NCBI RefSeq assembly: GCF_028476545.1
Contig: NW_026731571.1
Location: 62,001 to 126,000 of the forward strand
Direction: 5' to 3'
Source: Physella acuta
Lineage: Eukaryota; Mollusca; Gastropoda; Physidae
Length of the DNA: 64,000 nt
Shown here: positions 34,401-45,655 of the stretch, piece by piece
Position numbering within the stretch: the stretch's first letter is position 1
How the letters are laid out: each line of letters opens with the position of its first letter
The notes under the pieces: model-generated
What the model saw: the letters and a program-made list of their open reading frames with translations, nothing else
Database searches by the model: none
What the model was told of the DNA's origin: nothing
Program-made: the position numbers and the translations under genes

Positions 34401-35999
34401 CCGCTCACTGTTTGAGAAACGGCCGTGAAAGCCCACCACCAACCAAACAAGTGAAATTGCCCGTCATTTCGTTCAACAATTTCTTGCCGTATACATAAGC
34501 TTGTTAGCGAAACGTCTTAGTCGCGAAATATCGAGTAGGACGAAGTGTCTTGAAACAATTTAAAGATAATGGACGCGAAGTGGCGTTAAATAATGAGAAA
34601 TAATAGCTGAATTCTGGAGATTTTCAACATTTGAGTATCGCTGAATACGTTAAGTCGCCATGATGTGACGTCACACCGGATGCTGCGAGGCGAGAATTGA
34701 TTTGCAACGGGTTGCCATGGTGATATTATTTAATGTTGTCATAGGGCTTATTAAATTTTTGATGTTTATATGATTGTGAGGTGCTGCATTGTTTGTTTTG
34801 TTTGTTCGTTTGTTTGTGTGATGCAGAACTGTGCTTTTGTGTGATACAACACTAGATGTGAACCATTGTAGTTTTGGTGGGTGTGCCCCAGTTGGCAAGT
34901 GTATGATGGTGGTTGTCAGATGTTTGACAGATGTGTGTTGGTGTTGGCGCGATGTTTGAGTTATTTAGATGACGGTTGTGCGATGTTTGTCAGATGTAGA
35001 ATGGTGGTCAGGTTTTTGACAGATGTAGAATGGTGGTGATGTTTGACAGATGTTTGACGTGGCACCACAACAGTTGACGTGACGCCACCACGGTGGGTGT
35101 ACATCAGTACTTGCCGTTGCCTGCTCTCGATAAAGCCTCAGTTGTTGTACCGGCACACAAGGCTGGGGGAGGGTGAACAATTTCAATTAGGCTCTAATGG
35201 TCATCAGTGTCGTCACTATGTAACAGGCCAGCGCGACACGGGTTCCTGTGTGATTCATGTGTTTATCGGTTGATGTGTAATTCACGTGTCAATCAATTGA
35301 CACATCTTCATCGTTAAAAGATGTGTTGTGTCACCCCCCCCCTACCCTACTCAGCAACTTCGGACTGTATATATACCGATGATGTTTGTATGACGTCTTC
35401 AACTAGCCCCAGGCTAACCCTTTCAAAACGTCAAAAACTATTGGCAAGAATAAACATTAATTATACCAACGTTGATGGAAGCTGGATTACGATTTCCTAA
35501 TTGCTCGTTAATGATGTATTACGACTTAGACAACACGTCATTTCAAACATTACCTCAGATACTGTTAGTACGTGTACACATGTAACTTAAGGCTGTATTT
35601 CTGTACACATCTCCTCTACACTACTGTACACATCTGTACACTGCACACGTCTCCCGTACACCAACGTCTCCTGTACGCTGATGTACACCTCATCTACTTA
35701 ACTAAGCACACGTCATCAGCGTTGGTTTTAAATTAAATTGTTTGCTCTTGTAGCGATTAGACTAGCAATCAATATTTGAAAACGTCTCATTACATTTTTA
35801 ATGAAAACTTATTTCATCGCTTACTCTAACATGATACGTCAAATCTTAAGGGAGGAGTGTAGTTGTACGTGGGTATGGTAGCTAGACAAGTGAGCTCATC
35901 GGCTGCAGCTATTCGGATTGTCGTCTGCTGGGTTGAGCTCCATGTGTGGAGGAGTCATGTGACAGTAGGAGTTGCCTATCCTTGAGTTGCGTCTTTATC
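34401..35999. other. Mostly single-copy stretch with weak repeats
   Basis: Diverged GATGTTTGACAGATGT words lie at 34910-35060, and CTGTACAC words at 35600-35690. A perfect TGACGTCA lies near 34666. No gene is recognised. Confidence 0.45.
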
Positions 36000-36140
36000 G
36001 AGAGTTATCTGCTCCTGTATGTATTTGTCTAGAGTTATCTGCTCCTGTATGTATTTGTCTAGTTATCTGTTCATGTAAGTATTTGTCTAGAGTTATCTGT
36101 TTCTGTTAGTATTTGTCTAGAGTTATCTGTTTCTGTATGT
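36000..36140. repeat. 30-bp tandem repeat with GATA-type cores
   Basis: Five copies of a 30-bp unit share TAGAGTTATCTG and TATGTATTTGTC. Each contains TTATCT, the reverse of the AGATAA GATA-factor core. Confidence 0.92.
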
Positions 36141-37714
36141 CTTTGTCTGGATTTGTCCGACAAGAAATCGTCTTAAAAGTTCCAAGATCAGACGGGAAAA
36201 AACCGGAAACAAATAGATGTTAGAAATAGGTCACCAAAACAGACCCAGCATTTCTTGAGGATCCAAGACAGGTCAAGCTCTCTGACGAGATTCTGGCCAC
36301 TAAGCACATGGGCCATTCAGCGTTACGTTATTTGGATGGCCCGGGGTCAGGCAAGAAAGGTCTCCGGCAGCAGGGCAGTGATCTCTGGGCTAATTTGGAC
36401 AAAAAGCTCACAAAGTTTGGTCCCCACTTCTGGCGCTTTATTCAATTTCTGCCTGGCCGCCCGTCCCCGGGTCTAAAGACCGTTCTCTAATGTCAATACA
36501 CGGGGGATCGATTCCACATCTAACCCAGGGCCACCCATCCCCCACCCTCCCTATCCTTATCAGCGGCATCGATGGGTTTTCATATTGGCCAACCCGGAAA
36601 GGGAGATAAGCAAAAAAGCGAGGAAATCTTTGAAAGCGGCTGAAAGCTGGGGAAAAAATCGTGTAAACACGGGGACGTAGGCGACTTTTATTTGGGGAGC
36701 AAAACACGTTAGTTTCATTAGGAATTAGAAAGGTCGAGAAAATGTCGTTTTACGACTCGTGTTTATCGTTTGATTCAGTTTGCTGTGCCAAAACCTTCCA
36801 TGCTTGTTTCCCTTTAGGAAGCTTTATATTTCATCAACATCCGGTTTCGTTTTTACTTTTTTTTTTAAACTTTTATTTTCCTCAGGGCTATCGAGCATAA
36901 TAAATTCTATTTTTAGTTAAAACACAATTAAACCCGAGCGGAGCAATACAGCGCGGACTGCTGGTAGGCACCGAACTCCGTCTAGCAGAATAAGCTAATT
37001 AGAGCATGGGAGCGCGTCAGATTAGCACCAACCTGCTAGGCGCCCACTAACGTAATTACCTGTCCACATTTGTTCTGCTCTATCTATCGGTTACCTTGCT
37101 AATGCAATTGTTGCATTCATTCTCGGCCCAGCGGGGATTTGAACCCACGTAACTCCGATTCCGTGGTCAGACTTTATGGAGACATGCACCGTAAACAAGT
37201 TGCTACTAATTAAATCTTAGTCAATAAAACATGACGTCATCACATTTAACTGCCGTAACCAATTTAGCTTAAATCGCCCATAAATCGACGTCATTTAATT
37301 GTTTGATTTTAGTTCACTAAACCAGATATTTATAAGTTGTACATCACTCACCTAATGGATCAAATCGTGTTTAAATGGTCAATATTCATGTTTAGACAGC
37401 CAATTAGCAGGTCAACAATAAGATTCCAATTAGCCGCCATGTTTAAACAACCCCCTCCAGGGAGGGGGAGGGAGGGGGTCTCTCTAGACGGTAATTCTCG
37501 CAAAAAATTATAATTTCGATTTCTTCAAATTGCCTTGCTGTGGTTATTACCCAATTATTTTGAGAAGATTTCCTTTAATTAACCGTGGTTTCATTGTTAG
37601 TTCCGTTACCGCTAGCATTTCGTGGCTCAAACTTCGATCTCCAGGATAACCTCCCTTCGTTTAGATCGATTGGATTTCAGGATCACCGTCTTGCAGGGTT
37701 CTCATGTTTGTTTT
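36141..37714. other. Single-copy stretch, possible conserved non-coding DNA
   Basis: Frames at 36255-36490 and 36438-36707 overlap on opposite strands and have no motifs. The part at 36940-37080 is GC-rich between AT-rich flanks and has several TAATTA-type homeodomain words (CTAATTAGAG, GTAATTACC). A tRNA-like fragment lies at 37118-37190 (separate entry). Confidence 0.35.
37118..37190 (-). repeat. tRNA-like / SINE-like fragment
   Basis: On the minus strand the segment contains GTGGGTTCAAATCCCCGC, a good match to the tRNA B box and T loop, with an anticodon-arm-like CTGACCACGGAATCGG upstream. The T stem pairs poorly and no convincing A box or acceptor stem is found, so it is not a functional tRNA gene. 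A decayed tRNA-derived SINE is the likely reading. Confidence 0.3.
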
Positions 37715-38255
37715 CAGTGTTGTAGTTGTGTTGTCCTGTTTGTAGTGGTACTGTCCTGTTTATAGTGGTACTGTCTTGTTTGTTAGTGTTGTAGTGGTAC
37801 TGTTCTGTTTGTAATGTAGTAGTGTTTTCCTGTTTGTGTTGTAGTGGTGCTGTCTTGTTTGTAGTGGTACTATTCTGTTTGTGTTGTAGTGGTACTATTT
37901 TGATTGTGTTGTAGTGGTACTGTCCTGTTTGTGTTGTAGTGGTACTGTCCTGTTTGTGTTGTAGTGGTACTGTCCTGTTTGTGTTGTAGTGGTACTGTCC
38001 TGTTTGTGGTGTAGTGGTACTGTTCTGTTTGTGTTGTAGTGGTACTGTCCTGTTTATAGTGTGTAGTAGTAGTGCTGTCCTGTATGTGTTGTAGTGGTAC
38101 TGTCCTGTTGGTGTTGTAGTGGTACTGTCCTGTTTGTAGTGATACTATCCTGTTTGTGTTGTAGTGGCACTGTTCTGTTTGTTAGTTTTGTAGTGGTGTT
38201 GTCCTGTATGTGTTGTAGTGCTTTTGTCCTGTTTGTTTGTGCTATAGTGTCAACG
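37715..38255. repeat. 25-bp T/G-rich minisatellite array
   Basis: About 20 copies share GTACTGTCCTGTTTGTGTTG and TAGTG, with shortened 17-bp forms lacking TTGTAGTG. Divergence is moderate and greatest at both ends. Confidence 0.93.
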
Positions 38256-38934
38256 CCCTATGTGTTTTTGTGTAGCAAGACAGAATTTTCTAGGATTTTG
38301 TTTTTTACCATTTCAGTGACGGAATTTTGTGAAATGGTGTTTGCTATCCTACATTATCTCCCCCTACGTTTTTTGGTTAAAGATCGTCTGCTAGGCAGAA
38401 TTAGCAAAAGTTAATAAAAATCAATTGAAACATGTGGGTATGTCATGACAACCGTTTGTCACGCTGACCTTTTGTTTGTTAACATTTTTTTTTCTCCAAG
38501 AGAGAAGACTCGCAGACGCTAAATGCAGTTAAAAAATGTTTCCTTTTTGAATCTCGACGTGAATGAAGTAAATGTTAAGTGACTGGGGTTGTTGACTCGT
38601 GCAACTGTCGCTAAAATCTGGCACAACCGGAAGTAGCTGCTCATTCGTTGTTTTTTTTTCACCTAGGCGGAAGTTACGTCACGCAGTGTTTGCTGGGCGG
38701 TGGCTCTCGTCACGAGTTCTTCCTGCTAATCTGCGCGAGCTGTAATCATTTGATCGTCACGTCCATCCTAATCCTCACGTTAATCCAAAGGTTAAACATT
38801 TGAAATATGAGAACATCTAAGACCCCGTTCTTGTGTGGGGTGGTGTGTTGGGGTGGGGCGGGGTGTTGGGGTGGGGGTGGGGAGCGATATGATATCAGAG
38901 TCCGTAGTGATATACAACTTCGATTACACTAGCT
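38256..38934. other. Single-copy stretch with G-rich end
   Basis: No gene is recognised. At 38832-38884 a G-rich patch of GGGGTGG words has four or more GGGG runs on one strand and could form a G-quadruplex. Confidence 0.5.
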
Positions 38935-39165
38935 ACACAACTAGCTGGACCAGCCATACAGTTAGATGGACCAGCCATACAGCTAGATGGACCAGCCATA
39001 CGGCTAGCTGGACCAGCCATACGGCTAGCTGGACCAGCCATACGGCTAGCTGGACCAGCCATACGGCTAGCTGGACCAGCCATACGGCTAGCTGGACCAG
39101 CCATACGGCTAGCTGGACCAGCCATACGGCTAGCTGGACCAGCTATACAGCTAGCCAACTCAGAC
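38935..39165. repeat. 21-bp minisatellite array
   Basis: Eleven copies of a unit with core GCTGGACCAGCCATACGGCT are present. Variants (ACAGTTAGAT, ACAGCTAGAT) are limited to the ends. Each unit contains a short self-complementary AGCTGGACCAGC-type word, so single strands could fold into a row of small hairpins. Confidence 0.96.
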
Positions 39166-40644
39166 GCGGACGTGCTAAACACTCATTGAACCCACAACCC
39201 TCGTTTAGCGCTCGACACAGTCGACAAATATTGACCGTCACCAAACTACGAATATTTTGTCGTCTTCAACATTCTGGGAGATTGTGGGGGAGGGGGTTGT
39301 GTGTTTGGTAAAACTCGGGGGCGGGAGGCACCTGGGGATGGGGGGGGAGGTCTCACGGGACCTGGGAGAAAATTGTTAACTAAATGAATAGTTAATAGGG
39401 TGAAAACAACAGTGTAATCTGGTAGAAGCCTTGAGCGCTAGGGGACTGGGCCCAACTGTCGCTCTACGTCATACTGGCTAAAATGTGATTTAAAGTATTG
39501 ATTTCAAATTATGCTTGTGGTACTAAAGTGTACTCAAGTACTGTACTAATGTATGGGGCTAGCTACAGGGGTACATCATGTTGTAAGCTTGAGGCTAACT
39601 TCGATTGGGTACAGCTCTGTTGGAGGAACAGCACTGGCGGTAGAAGAGCCCAGTACAGCTGAGTTCAAGTATAACAACACTGGCATTTTGGTCAGTGATG
39701 TGGGTAGTCATGTGGGCAGTCCGGTCGTCAGTCCTATAGTCCGTTTTGTGGCCACTTCTGTGGGCAGTCCTGTGGTCAGTGTTGTGGTCACTTCTGTGGT
39801 CAGTATTGACATTCCTACACTAAAGCCCCTCTTGACCCCAATACACCGACATTGCGTCCATCATTGACCTAGATACGACAGCTGACTTGTTAGCTGCGTC
39901 CATTTAATTATTGTGAAAGTCTTCGTCCAGATTGCAACGTAAAATATTTATTTCCTACATTACGCTCATGATGGTTAACATTTGTTGCGGTCTTCTTTAT
40001 CTCTTAGTGCCTTCCATCTCGAAATATCTAGACTCGAAGTACTTATGACGTAATTGTGACGTGCCCTGTGAATTATTCATGTTCATTGCGTCATGCAGAG
40101 AGAATAGTTTTGCTCGTTGATGTAGCTCAAGACGTCATCGTAATGCTGTCCGGCCCTGCATCTTGTGAAGTCCGTAGTGCTACCATTTCGTGTAAAAAAT
40201 CTTATAAGATCTAACGTTGCTGCCATCGAGATGTGCTGTTGGTGGAGTGATGCGGCCTAGAGAGGGCTGTAGTGCTATGCTTCAAGTGGCGGTGATCACC
40301 ACCAGTACAGATATAAGCCAGTGGTGCTGCTGTCGTACACGTCACACCTCTCGTCATGGAGTCAATTCTTTTCTCAACTTTATCATTCATCTCCCAGAAC
40401 TAATCTGAATGCGTTAATCCAGTTGACAGTTACATATGACTAAAATCACCCATAATTTTATAATGACATACATTTAAAAATCAATGGCTCAAAATGAATC
40501 ATGACTTTCTAAATTTCCGACGACTTTAACATTACCTATGACATTTACGTATGACTAGAGTAAAATATCCAACAATGTTAAGCTGTAATCATGTGACTTC
40601 TCCACTCGCCTGGTGTTGACCGAACACGCTGTGTCATCATACTA
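39166..40644. other. Mostly single-copy stretch, no gene recognised
   Basis: A loose repeat of GTGGGCAGTCCTGTGGTCAG words lies at 39700-39810 within a 104-codon plus frame. No motif, splice pair or homology supports that frame. Confidence 0.4.
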
Positions 40645-40845
40645 GAACGTCCCTGTTACCTGCCTGTACACGTCACTGTTACCTGCCTGTACACGTCCCT
40701 GTTACCTGCCTGTACACGACCCTGTTACCTGCCTGTACACGTCCCTGTTACCCGCCTGTACACGTCACTGTTACCTGCCTGTACACGTCACTGTTACCTG
40801 CCTGTACACGTCACTGTTACCTGCCTGTACACGTCACTGTTACCC
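40645..40845. repeat. 23-bp minisatellite array
   Basis: About nine copies of CACTGTTACCTGCCTGTACA plus CGT are present, with CCCTG variants in the left half. Confidence 0.95.
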
Positions 40846-41019
40846 TGCTGAAGACGTCTTGGCACACTGCCGTAGACGTCCGACCACCCCTTACCAATTA
40901 CATCATATCCCCTTAAAAAAAGACGTTCTTTCCCCCTACAACAGACTCCCCAAACACCCTGCCGTAGACTTCCTGCCACCCTGCAGGAGCCCCTGTGGTT
41001 GTGGCGCTAGAACCGCCTG

Positions 41020-41085
41020 AATTAGCCCCACCTGAATTAGCCCCACCTGAATTAGCCCCACCTGAATTAGCCCCACCTGACTGTA
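41020..41085. repeat. 15-bp tandem repeat
   Basis: Four copies of CTGAATTAGCCCCAC and one partial copy are present. Confidence 0.92.
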
Positions 41086-41755
41086 GCCCTGTACTTACCA
41101 TCTTATCATCCCTGTAATTTGCTGCCGGCGTAACTTGTAAGCACAGGAAGACTGGAGACAATTACATGGCCAATTACAAGATTTCACGTTTTTTATTCTA
41201 ATAGTCGGGGGGGGGGCAGAGGGACGGTGGAGGGGAGATTATAGATTTAAAACTAGAATTACAACATAAATGTGCTGCATTTATGTTTTCGAGAATTTCT
41301 GTATAAAGAATTCCTGTATTTATATTTTCTAGTTTGTCAAGATCTAGCTACATTTAGAGAGTACTAGTTTAGATTGCGTCTAAACGTTGCCAGTATAAAG
41401 GATCTAAATTAATCTATTGTAAATCGCGCCTAAATTTCACACGTGTATATAGTGTAAATTTGTTGTGTAAATGGTGCCTCACTCTAAGTTGTTATAAAGC
41501 GCATGTAAATCCAGTCAAGAAAAAAAAAGACTTCTGACGTTACGAAGTTTGTTGTATTCCTCCCACGCTATTTTCTTTTCTGACTTCCTTTCCGCTCGTA
41601 TTTTTACACGTCATACTTTTTTTTTTTATCCAATGAACGGGCTGGTTTAAATTCTCCTCAGCCTAGTGACTCGCACAAATCGCTGTGTAATGATGTTGTT
41701 TATTTAATGCAGAAATCTTCTTCGCCCGCTCACTGTGGTGCTTATTTCCTTGCAG
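41086..41755. other. Single-copy stretch, possible intron
   Basis: A G run lies at about 41205-41213. No open frame with motifs is seen. It ends in the pyrimidine-rich GCTTATTTCCTTGCAG, a strong splice acceptor. Confidence 0.4.
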
Positions 41756-41808
41756 ATTGCACGTGAGGACCTGTTGGACGATCGACGCTCACGGCGCGCG
41801 TGCTGGCG
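41756..41808 (+). other. Candidate 53-nt internal exon, unknown gene
   Basis: The segment lies between a strong acceptor (GTGCTTATTTCCTTGCAG) and a full consensus donor (GGCG/GTAAGTGG). It is much more GC-rich than either flank. Two of three plus frames are open; one reads IAREDLLDDRRSRRACWR and another LHVRTCWTIDAHGARAG. A length of 53 nt is short but normal for an internal or 5' untranslated exon. I cannot name a gene, and the neighbouring exons are not identified in the window. It is the best splice-site pair I found. It could be a chance pair or a non-coding RNA exon. Confidence 0.4.
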
Positions 41809-42519
41809 GTAAGTGGACTCACGTTTATCTCTACGGGCGACTCAAGATAGATGTCCTCCCCTGGGGGTGGGGAAATAATTGAGGTCAGGGGTCGGTGGTC
41901 ATCATTTTTCTGCCATGACAGGCGGGAGACCCCTGGATGTTAATGGGACTTTAAGAAAAAATCTCAGCGCAATAATTACTGTAATACCGGTCTTTTTTAA
42001 GGCGGTAAGAATTGGTGTGTACATTCATCAAGGCCGCGGTATTGACCACTTCTGATCTGCGGCCCTATGGGTAGCAAAGGGGGATAACTAGAGAAATGGG
42101 AGATAACCATGCATAGGGGAAATAACCAAGTAAAGAGGAAGATACATGACAATATACCATGTACAGGGGAAAACTAGTTGAGGGAGGGAAAATAACAAGA
42201 AAAATATCCATACTAAGGGGAAATAACCTGACAAAAGAGTCAAGTAAATTTAAGTTTTGAAAAGTAGTTGACTGAAATAATGCCATAAAATGTATCTGCT
42301 ATGAAAGTGTGTGATTTACAAATATTGTTATCCTATGCCATGAGACACGAGGCTACCAAAAACGAATCTCACCGACTGGTTAAATAGCAGGGCAAGGCTC
42401 CACCCAATAGCAAGGCTCCACCCACAGCTCGTATTTCTACACAAAATTCCCCGGTGTTATATGTAACGTGCTGTAATTAACTGGCCTGTCTGTAATTAAA
42501 TTTTACCTCAGCTTTAATT
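41809..42519. other. Single-copy stretch with weak GGGGAAATAACC words
   Basis: Loose GGGGAAATAACC-type words recur at 42070-42230. No gene is recognised. If the 53-nt exon is real, this is intron. Confidence 0.45.
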
Positions 42520-42790
42520 AGAGTGTAGAGTTCACGAATACACGCCATAGCTGCGTGTGTTAAAGTGGAAAAATCACTCCCTAGCTGCGTGTATAGAGTG
42601 GAGAGATCACTCACTAGCTGCGTGTATAGAGTGGAAAGATCACGCCCGGCTGCGTGTATATAGAATGGAAAGATCACTCCCTGCGTGTATAGAGTGTAGA
42701 GATCACGAGTACACGCTATGGCTGCGTGTATAGAGTGGATGGATCGCTCCCTAGCTGCGTGTATAGAGGGGAGAGATCACGAGTACACGC
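42520..42790. repeat. ~33-bp minisatellite array, diverged
   Basis: About eight copies share CTGCGTGTATAGAGTGGA and GATCACTCCCTAG, with several shortened and two carrying GAGTACACGC. Confidence 0.88.
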
Positions 42791-43544
42791 CTTGGCTGCG
42801 TGTAGTTCTGTTTTCTGATATTTAAAACCTGCAGTTGGTGAGAAACCTGGCCAATGGCGGGGTCAATATCCGGTAATATTTCACACACGTGGAAACAGAT
42901 ATGTAATGTGATTTTTGTTGGGGAGGGGGGGGGGTTCAAAGCAGGAAGGGGAGGGGCTGACAGTTCATCGACTTTTTTTTTGTTAAGTGTTAGACGTGTT
43001 GAAACAGGAAATCACGTGACTTATTATTCAGGTCATGTGACCATCAATCTAGCGTTTAAAAAGGTGACAAAAACAGGACAAAAGTAGGACAACATTAGGA
43101 CAACAATAGGACAAAAATAGGACAAAAAAAGGACTATAATAGGACAACAACCGAACAACAATATGACCACACCACTTGAACAACTCTAGCTTTTGAGTTT
43201 TTCGCGAACCTTAACGTCTTTAAATTTACTATTTGATCTGTTAATTTTGGCGCCGCTTACTATTTGATCTTACTATTTTGGTGCTTCTACTGTTGTATCG
43301 GTGGTGGGTAAGTTAAATGTAGGCAAGTTGTAGTTCCTTCGTTGTCTGAATGTTGCCGCTCAGAAGGTTCCAGCTGTCCTAACTAGACTGGTGATAAAAC
43401 ATTTGCAGACCTACAGGAGCACCAAAAAGCTACAGTTTACTGCTGTGATTAAAGCTAAACTTGCGGTATAAACGTGTGACTGTCCGACTAACGAGCCAAT
43501 ATAAATATTTAAAAACAAACCAATTGTTAAGATATCAACAAAAA
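42791..43544. other. Single-copy stretch with 11-12 bp A-rich repeat
   Basis: About eight loose copies of AGGACAACAAT or AGGACAAAAAT lie at 43070-43160. A G run lies at about 42924-42933. No gene is recognised. Confidence 0.5.
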
Positions 43545-44440
43545 ACAGTCTATGGTGAGATAATACCTTGAGTCACAGCCTATGGTGAGATAATACCTTG
43601 AGTCACAGCCTATGGTGAGATAATACCTTGAGTCACAGCCTATGGTGAGATAATACCTTGAGTCACAGCCTATGGTGAGATAATACCTTGAGTCACAGCC
43701 TATGGTGAGATAATACCTTGAGTCACAGCCTATGGTGAGATAATACCTTGAGTCACAGCCTATGGTGAGATAATACCTTGAGTCACAGCCTATGGTGAGA
43801 TAATACCTTGAGTCACAACTTGTGGTGAGATAATAGATTGAGTCACAACTTGTGGTGAGATAATAGCTTGAGTCACAACTTGTGGTGAGATAATAGCTTG
43901 AGTCACAGCCTATGGTGAGATAATAGCTTGAGTCACAACTTGTGGTGAGATAATAGATTGAGTCACAACTTGTGGTGAGATAATAGCTTGAGTCACAACT
44001 TGTGGTGAGATAATAGCTTGAGTCACAGCCTATGGTGAGATAATACCTTGAGTCACAACTTGTGGTGAGATAATAGATTGAGTCACAACTTGTGGTGAGA
44101 TAATAGCTTGAGTCACAACTTGTGGTGAGATAATAGCTTGAGTCACAACTTGTGGTGAGATAATAGCTTGAGTCACAACTTGTGGTGAGATAATAGCTTG
44201 AGTCACAACTTGTGGTGAGATAATAGCTTGAGTCACAACTTGTGGTGAGATAATAGCTTGAGTCACAACTTGTGGTGAGATAATACCTTGAGTCACAAAT
44301 TATGGTGAGATAATAGCTTGAGTCACAACTTGTGGTGAGGTAATAGCTTGAGTCACAACTTGTGGTGAGATAATACTTTAAGTCACAACATGTGGTGAGA
44401 TAATACCTTGAGTCACAGTGTATGACGAGATAATACCGTG
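43545..44440. repeat. 30-bp minisatellite array with higher-order units
   Basis: About 29 copies of a 30-bp unit are present in two main types: TATGGTGAGATAATACCTTG with GAGTCACAGCC-type ends, and TGTGGTGAGATAATAGCTTG with AGTCACAACT. The left 270 bp are about nine identical copies of the first type. Next, a four-unit (120-bp) block with one AGATTG, two AGCTTG and one CAGCCTATGG copy recurs, and a run of the second type follows. The length is a multiple of 3, so the minus strand is open for 322 codons. Confidence 0.97.
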
Positions 44441-44784
44441 AATTACGCCTTCTTGTTGTCTTGCCGTGTTTCTCCCATCCACCATCGCAGCCCATGAATT
44501 ATTTACCGATATTTTCTATAAAACTCTTCGTTACATCTGTCTGTTCATTAGTTTAATGTCTGGTGTTACACACAATTACACAAACACACATAAACGCACA
44601 CTCACACAAACATACACTCACACAAACAAACACACACAATCTCGCACACTCACACAGTCAAACACATTCACACATTAAATTATGTTGGCTAGTCCTCTAA
44701 TTGCCTGATATTTTGTGTTTGTTTTGTCACTACATTAGTCGCTACTCCACCCACGTCTAGGCTAAACCGTGTCATACAGGTGTA
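44441..44784. other. Single-copy stretch with CA-rich patch
   Basis: CA-rich imperfect repeats (CACACAAACA words) lie at 44570-44670. No gene is recognised. Confidence 0.6.
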
Positions 44785-45410
44785 CCACACATCCAACAAA
44801 TGACCAGCTCTGTCGTCACACATCCAACAAATGAACCAGCTCTGACGTCACACATCCAACAAATCAACCAACTTTGTCGTCACACATCCAACAAATCAAC
44901 CAGCTCTGACGTCACATTTCCAATAAATGAACCAGCTCTGACGTCACACATCCAACAAATGAACCAGCTCTGTCGTCACACATCCAACAAATCAACCAGC
45001 TCTGACGTCACACATCCAACAAATGAACCAGCTCTGACGTCACACATCCAACAAATGAACCAGCTCTGTCGTCACACATCCAACAAATCAACTAGCTCTG
45101 ACGTCACACATCTAACAAATCAACCAGCTCTGACGTCACTTTTCCAATAAATGAACCAGCTCTGACGTCACACATCCAACAAATCAACCAACTTTGTCGT
45201 CACACATCCAACAAATCAACCAGCTCTGACGTCACACATCCAACAAATGAACCAGCTCTGACGTCACACATCCAACAAATGAACCAGCTCTGTCGTCACA
45301 CATCCAACAAATCAACTAGCTCTGACGTCACACATCTAACAAATCAACCAGCTCTGACGTCACTTTTCCAACAAATCAACCAGCTCTGACGTCACAATCC
45401 AACAAATCAG
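44785..45410. repeat. 32-bp minisatellite carrying repeated CRE palindromes
   Basis: About 20 copies of a 32-bp unit with ACATCCAACAAATGAACCAG and CTCTGACGTCAC are present. Thirteen copies contain the perfect CRE palindrome TGACGTCA; about six carry TGTCGTCA instead. Variants (TTTCCAATAAATG, CAACCAACTTTG, CATCTAAC) recur in the same order about 225 bp apart, showing a seven-unit higher-order duplication. Whether the sites bind CREB/ATF factors is inference. Confidence 0.96.
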
Positions 45411-45479
45411 TTGCCTAACGACCACGTGTAATTAAGATGAAAGGAGCGCGCGCCAGGAGTGAGTCACGCTCTTTGTCTG

Positions 45480-45655
45480 CATGAGAAACTTGTCGTCTGC
45501 ACAGTGTCGTCTGCACAGTGTCGTCTGCAGTGTCCTCTTACGCTCTCGGCGTAAATCTTAGATTACATCCGGGCTAGTTGCGTAAATCTGAACATACATC
45601 CGGGCTAGTAACGTAAATCTGGACATACATCCGATTAGTTGCGTAAATCTTGACA
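45480..45655. repeat. Short 14-bp and ~31-bp tandem repeats
   Basis: Three copies of GTCGTCTGCACAGT lie at 45490-45530. Four diverged copies of a unit with CGTAAATCTTGACATACATC lie at 45550-45655. Confidence 0.8.

Noticed and set aside
33890-34450. Minus-strand 186-codon Lys/Ser/Thr-rich frame
   Set aside because: It is the GTCACAGG/poly-A minisatellite; the same unit at two other loci is clearly non-coding and in the opposite orientation.
38932-39311. 158-codon plus frame across the 21-bp array
   Set aside because: Most of it is the repeat and the minus strand is equally open. The single-copy tail has no recognisable domain.
43527-44495. Minus-strand 322-codon frame
   Set aside because: A 30-bp repeat read in phase, without splice signals or a recognisable non-repeat domain.
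44466-44678. 70-codon His/Thr-rich plus frame
   Set aside because: CA-rich low-complexity sequence.
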